6,213 nt of DNA from Campylobacterales bacterium (GCA_016784825.1 JADHTT010000058.1:1-6213); one strand, 5' to 3'. Shown: positions 1 to 6,213, counted from the stretch's first letter. Notes: generated by a model not told the origin, from the letters alone. Program-made: numbers and translations.

Positions 1-1187
1 ATACACTTAAAATTGAATTTAATGATAGAAATGTATATTATTTTGATATGACAAAAGGTAATAGCAATATATATAAAAGAGATATCAATACAAAATCTAA
101 AAAAAATTTCAACGCACCATTTGATGTTCAATTACAAAAGAAATTTAATAACTCATATATAGATAGTATTAAACTTCTAAATAATGATAAAATAATTTTA
201 ATCAAAATCACTAGTAAATCATCATATAAAAAGATATCTACATATTTGCAACTTGAATTTACAGGTAAACATACAAATGCCATTATTTTAGATGAAAATA
301 ATATTATATTAGAAGCATTAAGACATGTTGACGAATGGACATCTACTAGAGTGATTAAAGTTGGGCTAAAACTTGTAGAACTTGATAAGCCTAACTATAT
401 CTATGAAGAAAAAGAAATAGATGATATAGATCAGTATCTATTAGATATCTATAAGCAAAAAGAGTTTAAAGAACTTGAGTCTATTAAAAAACAAAAAATA
501 ACACAAATTAAAAAACATATATTTAAAATTGAAAAAATATTAAATGATCTAGAAGATGTAAAAACACTAGAAGAGAAATCTATTAAGTATAACAAAGAAG
601 CCACTAACTTATTAAATAAATTATATACATTTAATGGTTATAAAAAAGAGATTAATATAAAAAAATCAAATGATCTTTTTACAAAATCTAAAAAATCAAA
701 ACAAAAAGCTAAAAATCAACATATTGAATATATAAATTTAACACAAAAATTAGAATTTTACAATAGACTAATATCTACAATTAAAGCATGTAAGTCACTA
801 GATGAGATCGAATTTTACTTGCCAAAAAAAGACAAAAATCAAAAAAAGACAAAAAAGTCCCAACCATATCAAGGCTTCTTTATTGATGGATATAAAATTA
901 TGCTTGGTCGGGATGAAAGGGAGAATATATTTTTACTTCAAAACTCTAGAGCAAGTGATTTTTGGTTCCATCTTAAAGATAGACCGTCATCACATTTAAT
1001 AGTTGTTAATACTAAAAAGAGTTTACCAGAATATATTATTGAAAAAGCTGCTTCAATCGTTGCTACATTTTCTACAGATTCAAAAGGTAATTATCTTGTT
1101 GATTATACACAAAGAAGAAATGTAAAAATTCAATCAAAAGCAAATGTTTTGTATAATCCATATAATACGATTAGTATAAAGGTTTAG
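1..1187 (+). CDS. NFACT family protein (RqcH/FbpA/Rqc2-like), 5'-truncated by window edge
   Basis: The reading frame is open from base 3, so the ATG at 48 is internal and the true start lies upstream; 394 codons are visible. Family members bind the 50S subunit carrying stalled peptidyl-tRNA and, in Bacillus RqcH, recruit tRNA-Ala for C-terminal tailing. Numbering from the codon at 48: part of the NFACT-N domain (about 1-130, with EFTGKHTNAIILDE and LEALRHVDE), a Lys/Glu-rich probable coiled coil (about 130-245), a Lys/Gln-rich linker (about 258-272), then the NFACT-R (DUF814) domain (about 280-379) with LGRDERENIFLL and FWFHLKDRPSSH (from residue 305). The Asp-Arg pair needed for tailing in RqcH appears to align with Asp47-Lys48 here. 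It is shorter than the roughly 550 residues of Firmicutes members, which I believe is normal for Campylobacterota. The stop is 3 bases before cdsA. Family is certain; tailing activity is unproven. Confidence 0.88.
   Translation, partial: TLKIEFNDRNVYYFDMTKGNSNIYKRDINTKSKKNFNAPFDVQLQKKFNNSYIDSIKLLNNDKIILIKITSKSSYKKISTYLQLEFTGKHTNAIILDENNIILEALRHVDEWTSTRVIKVGLKLVELDKPNYIYEEKEIDDIDQYLLDIYKQKEFKELESIKKQKITQIKKHIFKIEKILNDLEDVKTLEEKSIKYNKEATNLLNKLYTFNGYKKEINIKKSNDLFTKSKKSKQKAKNQHIEYINLTQKLEFYNRLISTIKACKSLDEIEFYLPKKDKNQKKTKKSQPYQGFFIDGYKIMLGRDERENIFLLQNSRASDFWFHLKDRPSSHLIVVNTKKSLPEYIIEKAASIVATFSTDSKGNYLVDYTQRRNVKIQSKANVLYNPYNTISIKV
823..855 (+). repeat. Two copies of a 16-bp A-rich direct repeat in the NFACT linker
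   Basis: CAAAAAAAGACAAAAA occurs at 823-838 and again at 840-855, a 17-base period that is not a multiple of three. It therefore codes differently in each copy (KKDKN, then KKTKK). It falls in the Lys-rich linker before NFACT-R, where length can vary freely. Poly-A runs of seven make it a slippage-prone spot. Confidence 0.75.
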
Positions 1188-1190
1188 AAT

Positions 1191-1964
1191 ATGTTAAACA
1201 ATAAAATATTTGATATAGTAAATGAAAGTTCAACAAGAATTAAAACAGGTGTAGCACTTTTAATTGCTGCAGTAATTATTGGTCTTCTAGATTCATTTTT
1301 TATAATGTGGTTATTATTAGGTGGATTATTATTAGTTGCCATTAGTGAAGCTATGGATCTATTTCAAAAAGACAATAATCAGATATATATCTATGCTGGA
1401 GCAATATGGCTTGCTGCCGCATTCTATCCTAAACCAGAGGATTTAATATTTGTTACTGCAATTATATTCGCATCTATTTTAGCATATACAAAAGAATTAG
1501 ATAAGGATCTTTTTTTACCACTTTTATATCCTATAGCATCATTTTTATTCCTTTTATCTTTATATATTTCTTTTGGAATGGGATCTTTACTATGGCTACT
1601 TGTTGTAGTGGCTGGTGCTGATATTGGAGCATATTTTACTGGTAAAAGTATAGGTGAAACAAAATTTTGTGAGACAAGTCCAAACAAAACACTAGAAGGT
1701 GTTGCTGGCGGTATTATTACAGCCACTATACTTGGTACAATTTTTAGTATAGATCAGGTATCTATATTTGCTGCAATTATTATATCAGCAGTAGTTGCTG
1801 TTGCTTCTGTATTTGGTGACCTATTTGAAAGCTATTTAAAAAGAGAAGCTGATGTAAAAGATAGTGGAGATATATTACCAGGTCATGGTGGTATTCTAGA
1901 TAGAACAGATGGATATCTATTTGGTGGAATTATTATGCTAGTACTATTAAGGTTATTTGTTTGA
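1191..1964 (+). CDS. cdsA: Phosphatidate cytidylyltransferase (CDP-diacylglycerol synthase)
   Basis: CdsA makes CDP-diacylglycerol from phosphatidic acid and CTP in the inner membrane, the branch point for phosphatidylethanolamine, phosphatidylglycerol and cardiolipin. The 257-residue protein is very hydrophobic, with about seven or eight membrane segments between residues 18 and 257. It carries the complete family signature near the C-terminus: Ser214, Lys217-Arg218, Lys223-Asp224, PGHGG at 230-234 and Asp237-Arg238-x-Asp240, which bind metal and substrate. Upstream are the typical ADIGAYFTGKSIG (143-155) and SPNKTLEG (163-170) motifs. The ATG follows the NFACT stop by 3 bases and has an AAAGG ribosome binding site at 1178-1182. 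The stop overlaps the start of dxr by 4 bases (TTGA), suggesting coupling; the cdsA-dxr pairing is common in bacteria. Length and motifs are normal and I see no defect. Confidence 0.97.
   Translation: MLNNKIFDIVNESSTRIKTGVALLIAAVIIGLLDSFFIMWLLLGGLLLVAISEAMDLFQKDNNQIYIYAGAIWLAAAFYPKPEDLIFVTAIIFASILAYTKELDKDLFLPLLYPIASFLFLLSLYISFGMGSLLWLLVVVAGADIGAYFTGKSIGETKFCETSPNKTLEGVAGGIITATILGTIFSIDQVSIFAAIIISAVVAVASVFGDLFESYLKREADVKDSGDILPGHGGILDRTDGYLFGGIIMLVLLRLFV
1949..1952 (+). promoter_or_regulatory. Ribosome binding site supporting a TTG start for dxr
   Basis: AAGG lies 8 bases before the TTG at 1961 and inside the end of cdsA. No other start codon in that frame lies nearby upstream. Beginning at this TTG places the NADPH-binding GSTGSIG motif at residues 5-11, exactly where Dxr proteins of this type have it. 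Confidence 0.6.
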
Positions 1965-2094
1965 TAGTTTTAGGTTCAACAGGATCTATAGGTGTAAATA
2001 CATTAATTATTGCACAAAGATTTAATATAGATATTGATGTACTTGTAGCTGGTACTAATATTGATCTACTTAATCAGCAAATTAAAGAGATTAA

Positions 2095-2151
2095 ACCAGC
2101 ACATGTAGTAATTGCAAATAAAGAAGATATAGCAAAAGTACATGTGCTGGT
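2095..2151. repeat. Perfect 13-bp inverted repeat with 31-base loop at the dxr frameshift
   Basis: ACCAGCACATGTA at 2095-2107 is the exact reverse complement of TACATGTGCTGGT at 2139-2151. The upstream arm encodes in-frame, Dxr-like sequence (PAHVV). The downstream arm lies on the point where the Dxr frame changes. There is no U-run after it and it lies within a coding region, so it is not a plausible terminator. Confidence 0.9.
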
Positions 2152-2995
2152 GAAGATGCAATATTGGATGCAATAGAAAATTCTAGTTCTGATATTGTTG
2201 TAAATGCATTAGTTGGGTTTCTTGGATTAAAACCAACACTAAAATCTATAGAATGTAAAAAAAAGGTAGCTTTAGCAAATAAGGAATCACTTGTAGTTGC
2301 CGGAGCATTTGTAGATAAATCATATATTACACCTATTGATAGTGAACACTTTGGGCTTTGGTATCTTTTAGATGATAGTAAAAAAATCGATAGTATGACT
2401 ATTACTGCTTCGGGAGGTAGTTTTAGGGATTTACCATTAGAAGATCTTGAAAATGTGAGTATTGAAGCAGCATTAAATCATCCAAATTGGTCAATGGGTA
2501 ATAAAATTACAATTGATAGTGCAACAATGACAAATAAACTATTTGAAATACTTGAGGCAAAATGGCTATTTGATACAAATAAGATAGATGCTATTGTAGA
2601 AACTAAATCAATAATACATGCTATGATTAATTTTGCTGATGGCAGTTCTACTGCACATATTGCTAATGCTTCTATGCAACTTCCAATATCATATGCAATT
2701 ATGGGGAAAGTAGATGAACAGATTATTCCTCATTCTAATTTAGTTAAGCTACAAAATCTAGAGTTTAGAGATATAGATCCAAAGAGATACCCTATCTGGA
2801 ATATTAAAGATATGATGCTTGAAAAACCAGAGCTTGGTGTAGTACTTAATGCTGCAAATGAAGTAGCAGTAGAAAAATTTTTAAGTAATAAAATTAAATT
2901 TACAGATATAGCAAAAATTACTATTGATGCAATAGATAAATTTAATCATATCAATCCAAAAACAATAGATGATATCTTTAAAATTGATAAAGAGG

Positions 2996-3002
2996 TAAGG
3001 AG
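2996..3002 (+). promoter_or_regulatory. Strong ribosome binding site deciding a GTG start
   Basis: TAAGGAG inside the end of dxr lies 5 bases before the GTG at 3008 but 14 bases before the next in-frame ATG at 3017. The spacing favours the GTG, giving an 8-base overlap with dxr. Confidence 0.7.
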
Positions 3003-3007
3003 TTACT

Positions 3008-3274
3008 GTGCCTGATATGTTAATACCATTTATAATGCTACTAATGATAACTATTGCTCTTATTTTAGAAAGAAAATACCACGAAGACAAAATAGTAGAT
3101 ATTTATAAAGATAAATTTGAAAACTGGAAAAAACATTTTAATGGCAATGAAGAACAAAAGAAACCTAAAGAACTTGTTGGTCTAGTTTTCCTAGAAGATG
3201 AGATGTTAAATATTCAAATGCTAGATGATAAAATACAAGATCGTCTAGAGCGTAAAAAGTATAAAATATCGTGA
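3008..3274 (+). CDS. Small single-span membrane protein of unknown function
   Basis: This encodes 88 residues. An N-terminal hydrophobic segment (about 4-20, LIPFIMLLMITIALIL) is followed at once by Arg-Lys and a long charged tail, predicting a membrane anchor with the C-terminal part in the cytoplasm. The tail has a probable helix (about 26-45), a Lys/Glu/Gln-rich stretch, then KELVGLVFLEDEMLNIQMLD (54-73) and a basic end. I recognise no catalytic motif and no named family, though I have an impression of similar small proteins between dxr and tsaD in other Campylobacterota. The GTG start is chosen from the TAAGGAG site 5 bases upstream. It overlaps dxr by 8 bases and the following hydrolase by 4 (GTGA). 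Composition matches its neighbours, and the conserved operon-like placement makes it a real gene. Confidence 0.8.
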   Translation: MPDMLIPFIMLLMITIALILERKYHEDKIVDIYKDKFENWKKHFNGNEEQKKPKELVGLVFLEDEMLNIQMLDDKIQDRLERKKYKIS

Positions 3275-3831
3275 AAAAGGTTTTAATTTTACATGGATGG
3301 GGTGGTAGTGATTTCCCACATTGGCAATCTTGGAGTGCAGCAGAGTTAATTAAAGAAAATTACACCGTCTCTTTTCCACAACTACCAAATAAAGACTTAC
3401 CTAATTTTAACGAATGGTTAGATGCTTTAGAAAAAGAATTTAATCATTTCAAACCAGATATTGTAGTATGTCATTCATTAGCAAATATTTTATGGTTTCA
3501 TTTTGTTAATAAATTTAATATAAAGACTATTGAAAAACTTATGCTAGTAGCACCAGTAAGACAAAATTGTGATATTGAAGAATTAAAAAGTTTTTTCCCT
3601 TATCCTATTGTTGATGATCTAAAAGCAAAAGAGATTATAATGGTAAGTAGTACTAATGATCCATATATGAGTGTTGATGAAGCTATAGATCTACAAAGTC
3701 AATTAAACATAGGTTTAAAAATATTAGATAATGCAGGTCATATAAATGCTGACAGTGGGTATGGTGAATTATCATGTGTAATTGACTGGATAAAAAGAGA
3801 TGTAAATGAGGATTGTAAAGATGATTCTTAG
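3271..3831 (+). CDS. RBBP9/YdeN-family alpha/beta serine hydrolase
   Basis: This 186-residue single-domain hydrolase has the small size typical of the RBBP9/YdeN family. The N-terminus gives the first strand and oxyanion region, [16 protein letters not shown] (4-19), which is diagnostic. The nucleophile is Ser69 in [13 protein letters not shown], where the usual GHSLG elbow has Cys and Ala in place of the two Gly. The acid is probably Asp130 in SSTNDPYMS and the base His157 in [14 protein letters not shown], so the triad is complete. No signal peptide is present, so it should be cytoplasmic. The natural substrate of the family is unclear; members behave as small serine esterases. The GTG start overlaps the previous stop by 4 bases, with no good ribosome binding site of its own, suggesting translational coupling. 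Its end overlaps the start of tsaD by 11 bases. Confidence 0.9.
   Translation: MKKVLILHGWGGSDFPHWQSWSAAELIKENYTVSFPQLPNKDLPNFNEWLDALEKEFNHFKPDIVVCHSLANILWFHFVNKFNIKTIEKLMLVAPVRQNCDIEELKSFFPYPIVDDLKAKEIIMVSSTNDPYMSVDEAIDLQSQLNIGLKILDNAGHINADSGYGELSCVIDWIKRDVNEDCKDDS
3808..3811 (+). promoter_or_regulatory. Ribosome binding site deciding the tsaD start
   Basis: GAGG lies 9 bases before the ATG at 3821. It overlaps the alternative in-frame ATG at 3806, which therefore cannot use it. Starting at 3821 gives the family-typical N-terminus [13 protein letters not shown]. Confidence 0.65.
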
Positions 3832-4822
3832 TATTGAATCTTCTTGTGATGATAGCTCTATAGCAATAACATCTATCGATGATAGTAAACTAATATATCA
3901 TAAAAAAATATCTCAAGAGATTGAACATAGTCAATATGGAGGTGTTGTACCTGAATTAGCTGCTAGACTACACGCTACAGCTTTGCCTAAAATACTTGAA
4001 GAGTGCAAACCATATTTTAACAATTTAAAAGCTATAGCAGTTACAACACACCCTGGACTTTCTTTAACACTTACAGAAGGTGTTACTATGGCTCAAGCAG
4101 TAGCTTTAAGTCTAGATCTACCATTAATATCTGTTAATCATCTAAAAGGTCATATATATTCATTATTTATTGATAAGGCAATTACTTTACCATCAACAAT
4201 ATTACTTGTATCAGGTGGTCATACGCAAATAATAGAAGCAAAATCACTAAATGATATACAAATCATTGGTCAAACAATGGACGATAGTTTTGGTGAAAGC
4301 TTTGATAAAGTTGCAAGGATGCTTGGTCTTGGATACCCAGGAGGGCCTATAGTACAAGAGTATAGTCAAAAAGGTGATGAAAATAGATTTGATCTTCCTA
4401 TACCTTTAAGACAATCACCAAATATAGAATTTAGCTATAGTGGTCTAAAGAATGCAGTAAGAGTTCATATAGAAAAACTAGGAGAGTTAAATAATCTCAC
4501 TCTTCAAGATAAATATGACATCTGTGCTTCATTTCAAAAAGCAGCTATTAGACATATTACAATGAAACTAAAAAAATATTTTAAACAAAATCCTCCTACA
4601 CAATTTGCAATCGTAGGTGGGGCTAGTGCAAATTTAAAGTTAAGAGAAGAGATTGATAGTTTATTAAAAGAATTTAGATGCGATAAGCTTTTATTAGCAG
4701 ACCTTAAATACTGTAGTGATAATGCAGCAATGATTGGTCGTGTAGCAATTGAACAATATAAGCAAAAAGAGTTTACTAATCTTAATGATATTAAAAGTAT
4801 TCCACGAGTAAAAGGATTTTAA
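3821..4822 (+). CDS. tsaD: tRNA N6-threonylcarbamoyladenosine transferase subunit TsaD (Kae1/Gcp/YgjD)
   Basis: TsaD works with TsaB and TsaE to transfer threonylcarbamoyl from TC-AMP to A37 of tRNAs reading ANN codons, in the cytoplasm. With the start at 3821 the protein has 333 residues, a normal length. It shows the ASKHA-fold hallmarks in order: [10 protein letters not shown] (4-13), [10 protein letters not shown] (43-52), the metal-binding histidines His107 and His111 in [20 protein letters not shown] (128-137), [19 protein letters not shown] (158-176), FSYSGLKNA (204-212), VGGASAN (265-271) and Asp300 in CSDNAAMIG. The usual GPGL loop is HPGL here, followed by a diverged segment (77-90); I believe this is common in Campylobacterota. 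The start overlaps the hydrolase by 11 bases and the stop abuts the next gene directly, fitting one operon. TsaB and TsaE are not in this window. Confidence 0.96.
   Translation: MILSIESSCDDSSIAITSIDDSKLIYHKKISQEIEHSQYGGVVPELAARLHATALPKILEECKPYFNNLKAIAVTTHPGLSLTLTEGVTMAQAVALSLDLPLISVNHLKGHIYSLFIDKAITLPSTILLVSGGHTQIIEAKSLNDIQIIGQTMDDSFGESFDKVARMLGLGYPGGPIVQEYSQKGDENRFDLPIPLRQSPNIEFSYSGLKNAVRVHIEKLGELNNLTLQDKYDICASFQKAAIRHITMKLKKYFKQNPPTQFAIVGGASANLKLREEIDSLLKEFRCDKLLLADLKYCSDNAAMIGRVAIEQYKQKEFTNLNDIKSIPRVKGF
4811..4816 (+). promoter_or_regulatory. Ribosome binding site for the SUI1-like gene
   Basis: AAAGGA within the last codons of tsaD lies 6 bases before the ATG at 4823. It is 15 bases before a second in-frame ATG at 4832, so it favours the first. 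Confidence 0.55.
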
Positions 4823-5137
4823 ATGTTTAAAATGGGTTCAAATTTAGATGGTGATTCTTGGGATACTGGTAAACTAAAAGCAAAAGAAAAAACATTTGAT
4901 AAGATCACTAAAGAGGAACATCAGCTTGTCTTTACATTTGAGAAAAGAAAAGGTAAACCTGTAACTCTAGTAGGCAGATTTTATATGAGTGATAAAGAGA
5001 AAAAAGCTGTATTAAAGCTTTTAAAATCAAAATTAGCCTGTGGTGGAACTATTAAAGATGAATGGATCGAACTACAAGGTGATGTAAAAGATAAAATTAT
5101 AAATATCCTTGAAAAAGATGGATGGAGATTTAAATAG
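4823..5137 (+). CDS. SUI1/eIF1-like (YciH family) translation factor
   Basis: This 104-residue protein matches the SUI1 fold. A Lys-rich strand (about 32-52: QLVFTFEKRKGKPVTLVGRF) is followed by a helix (about 57-71) and the family core LKSKLACGGTIKD (67-79), EWIELQGD (80-87), and a final helix ending in DGWRF. Eukaryotic and archaeal relatives monitor start codon choice on the small ribosomal subunit; E. coli YciH has similar activity in vitro, but its role in bacteria is not settled. The first 17 residues or so are a short, low-similarity leader with Gly, Asp and Ser (GSNLDGDSWDTGK). The gene begins immediately after the tsaD stop and ends 9 bases before nnr. It is soluble, with no signal peptide. 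Family assignment is firm; physiological role is inferred. Confidence 0.9.
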   Translation: MFKMGSNLDGDSWDTGKLKAKEKTFDKITKEEHQLVFTFEKRKGKPVTLVGRFYMSDKEKKAVLKLLKSKLACGGTIKDEWIELQGDVKDKIINILEKDGWRFK

Positions 5138-5140
5138 GAG
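5135..5140 (+). promoter_or_regulatory. Ribosome binding site for nnr
   Basis: TAGGAG overlaps the stop codon of the SUI1-like gene and lies 6 bases before the ATG at 5147. It supports this start over the nearby GTG at 5144. Confidence 0.65.
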
Positions 5141-5146
5141 ATTGTG

Positions 5147-6213
5147 ATGCAAAAAGTTTTTAATGAAGTAAATAGCCTAGATAAAAGATGTTATGAGCAA
5201 TATACGTTAAGTGAAGATATACTCATGGAACATGCTGCTAACTCCATGTTAAATTTTATTGAAAAAAAATTCAAATCTCAATCAAAAGTCTTAATTGTAT
5301 GTGGAGCTGGTAATAATGGTGCAGATGGTATTGCATTAGCAAGACTATTACAATCTAAATACAAAGTAAAACTATACATACCATTTGGTGTTAAATCTAG
5401 TATGGCAAAAATACAACTAAATAGAACTAATCTAGTTAATGTAGAAATTATCAAAAGTATTTCAAATGCAAAAAATTATTATTCTATAATAGTAGATTGT
5501 TTATTTGGTTCTGGACTATCAAGACAGCTTAATGAACAAAGTATAAAAATAATTAAACAACTCAATAACATTGATACTTATAAGCTATCTTGTGATATAC
5601 CAAGTGGTATAAATAATAATGGTCAAATATCACCAGTATGCTTTAATGCTAATACCACTATTACAATGGGTGCATTAAAAAAGTCACTTTTTACAGATTG
5701 TGTAAAAGAGTATGTAGGAAAAATAAAAGTTGCCAATCTAGGAATACAAAGAGAACTATATGAGGGTTCGACCAATTGCTACTTATTAGAAAAAGATGAT
5801 TTAAAACTTCCTATACGAAGTAAAAAAGTATCACATAAAGGAACTTATGGACACTTAGCAGTTATCTGCGGTGAAAAAAAAGGTGCAGCTAAATTAGCAG
5901 CAAAAGCTGGGTTTGCATTTGGCTGTGGATTAGTCACTATAGTCTCAGATGAAAAAATCAATAAATTAGATGATTCAATTATGCAAGATAAAAAACTACC
6001 AAAAAATATTACTGCTATAGCTATAGGAATGGGTCTTGGTAAAAAATATAACAAATCAATATTAAACAATACACTTGCAAAAGTTATTGATGCAGATATT
6101 TTTCATGATAAAGTCATATTAAAAATTCTAAAACAAGATAATATTGTATTAACTCCACACCCTAAAGAGTTTTGTGCATTGTTAAAAATTTGTGATATTG
6201 CTGATATTACAAT
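5147..6213 (+). CDS. nnr: Bifunctional NAD(P)H-hydrate epimerase / ADP-dependent dehydratase, 3'-truncated by window edge
   Basis: Nnr repairs hydrated NADH and NADPH: the N-terminal domain interconverts the R and S epimers and the C-terminal domain dehydrates the S form using ADP. The frame is open from the ATG to the last base, giving 355 complete codons of an expected 450-500. Epimerase domain (about 1-210): YEQYTLSEDILMEHAANSM (17-35), the nucleotide-binding CGAGNNGADGIALARLL (52-68), VDCLFGSGLSR (116-126, with the catalytic-region Asp) and CDIPSGI (149-155). The dehydratase (YjeF C-terminal, ribokinase-like) domain starts near 228: SHKGTYGHLAVICGE (229-243), GCGLVTIVSD (259-268), IGMGLG (293-298) and LTPHPKEF (335-342). 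Its GxxxGD catalytic motif would lie past the window end. It is the last gene of the visible operon, after the SUI1-like gene by 9 bases. No antisense gene is credible here. Confidence 0.93.
   Translation, partial: MQKVFNEVNSLDKRCYEQYTLSEDILMEHAANSMLNFIEKKFKSQSKVLIVCGAGNNGADGIALARLLQSKYKVKLYIPFGVKSSMAKIQLNRTNLVNVEIIKSISNAKNYYSIIVDCLFGSGLSRQLNEQSIKIIKQLNNIDTYKLSCDIPSGINNNGQISPVCFNANTTITMGALKKSLFTDCVKEYVGKIKVANLGIQRELYEGSTNCYLLEKDDLKLPIRSKKVSHKGTYGHLAVICGEKKGAAKLAAKAGFAFGCGLVTIVSDEKINKLDDSIMQDKKLPKNITAIAIGMGLGKKYNKSILNNTLAKVIDADIFHDKVILKILKQDNIVLTPHPKEFCALLKICDIADIT

Larger units (their letters stand above)
1961..3015 (+). pseudogene. dxr: 1-deoxy-D-xylulose 5-phosphate reductoisomerase, frameshifted into two reading frames
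   Basis: Dxr (IspC) converts DXP to MEP with NADPH and a divalent metal, the first committed step of the MEP isoprenoid pathway. Two frames together give one enzyme of about 350 residues. The first, 1961-2176 (TTG start), carries the Rossmann motif GSTGSIG and runs correctly to about IANKEDIAKV, then into unrelated residues and a TAG. The second is open from 2122 to the TGA at 3013-3015 and resumes the protein at GEDAILDAIEN (2149 on). It holds ALANKESLV, PIDSEHFGLW (Asp and Glu matching E. coli D150/E152), TASGGSFRD, NHPNWSMGNK, TMTNKLFEILEA (Glu matching E231) and LNAANEVAV. The shift is equivalent to -1 or +2 bases between about 2132 and 2150, and the region also looks a few codons short. 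The only early start in the second frame is a TTG at 2164, which would omit the NADPH-binding motif. Either a real lesion or a sequence error; identity is certain, functional state is not. Confidence 0.9.

Noticed and set aside
48..50. ATG at 48 as the start of the NFACT gene.
   Set aside because: The frame is open back to base 3 and those codons (TLKIEFNDRNVYYFD) resemble the NFACT N-terminal domain, so the start is outside the window.
802..999. Plus-strand open frame within the NFACT gene.
   Set aside because: It is an out-of-frame shadow of the NFACT-R region; the main frame holds the conserved motifs.
1424..1726. Minus-strand open frame opposite cdsA.
   Set aside because: It is antisense to a well-supported gene with conserved motifs, and its own translation is of low complexity without recognisable family features.
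2095..2151. Inverted repeat as a transcription terminator.
   Set aside because: It lies inside dxr coding sequence, has a long loop, has no T-run after it, and the operon continues downstream.
2122..2176. Programmed -1 ribosomal frameshifting to make full-length Dxr (AAA codon at 2135 can slip to AAA at 2134; a hairpin is nearby).
   Set aside because: There is no canonical slippery heptamer, and the hairpin's upstream arm precedes the slip site, so the ribosome would already have opened it. No Dxr is known to me to use frameshifting. Sequence error or mutation is simpler.
2164..3015. Independent translation of the C-terminal Dxr part from the TTG at 2164.
   Set aside because: It has no good ribosome binding site, the TTG matches an ordinary Leu in the family, and the product would lack the NADPH-binding motif.
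2881..3090. Minus-strand open frame across the dxr end and the small membrane protein.
   Set aside because: It is antisense to two supported genes and Ile-rich as expected from A+T-rich noncoding frames.
3806..3820. ATG at 3806 as the tsaD start.
   Set aside because: It would overlap the GAGG site and add five residues before the canonical [13 protein letters not shown] start; the ATG at 3821 has correct spacing.
450..4775. Exact 19-bp match TATAAGCAAAAAGAGTTTA at 450-468 (NFACT gene) and 4757-4775 (tsaD).
   Set aside because: Both copies code for YKQKEF in frame within charged helices; in A+T-rich DNA with biased codon use this is most likely coincidence, with no mobile-element features nearby.
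5845..6069. Minus-strand open frame opposite nnr.
   Set aside because: It is antisense to the dehydratase domain, whose motifs are clear in the + frame.

Overview
The window is one tightly packed, A+T-rich (about 30% G+C by eye) bacterial gene cluster, all on the + strand. Gene order and protein style suggest Campylobacterota (former Epsilonproteobacteria), something like Sulfurimonas, Arcobacter or relatives. The clues are a short NFACT protein followed by cdsA and dxr, short Dxr and TsaD proteins of that group's type, a SUI1-like protein and a fused Nnr. This placement is an inference from remembered protein features, not from a search.

Layout: (1) 1-1187, NFACT (RqcH/FbpA-like) protein, 5' end cut by the window edge; (2) 1191-1964, cdsA, CDP-diacylglycerol synthase; (3) 1961-3015, dxr, first committed enzyme of the MEP isoprenoid pathway, here broken by a frameshift near 2132-2150; (4) 3008-3274, small single-span membrane protein of unknown role; (5) 3271-3831, RBBP9/YdeN-type serine hydrolase; (6) 3821-4822, tsaD, tRNA t6A synthesis; (7) 4823-5137, SUI1/eIF1-like protein; (8) 5147 to window end, nnr, NAD(P)H-hydrate epimerase/dehydratase, 3' end cut.

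Neighbouring genes overlap by 4-11 bases or are separated by at most 9 bases, so this reads as one transcription unit with translational coupling (TTGA and GTGA overlaps). I see no internal promoter, terminator, RNA gene, mobile element or CRISPR, and no gap long enough to hold one. The genes are housekeeping: translation quality and fidelity (NFACT, TsaD, SUI1), lipid and isoprenoid precursors (CdsA, Dxr) and cofactor repair (Nnr).

The one real anomaly is in dxr. The reading frame changes exactly where a perfect 13-bp inverted repeat sits (2095-2107 and 2139-2151). The change of frame lies in or beside the downstream arm. This fits a hairpin-templated (quasipalindrome) mutation, or an assembly or base-calling error at a hairpin. 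Because Dxr should be essential in such an organism, the lesion deserves checking. I found no convincing previously undescribed system in this window.
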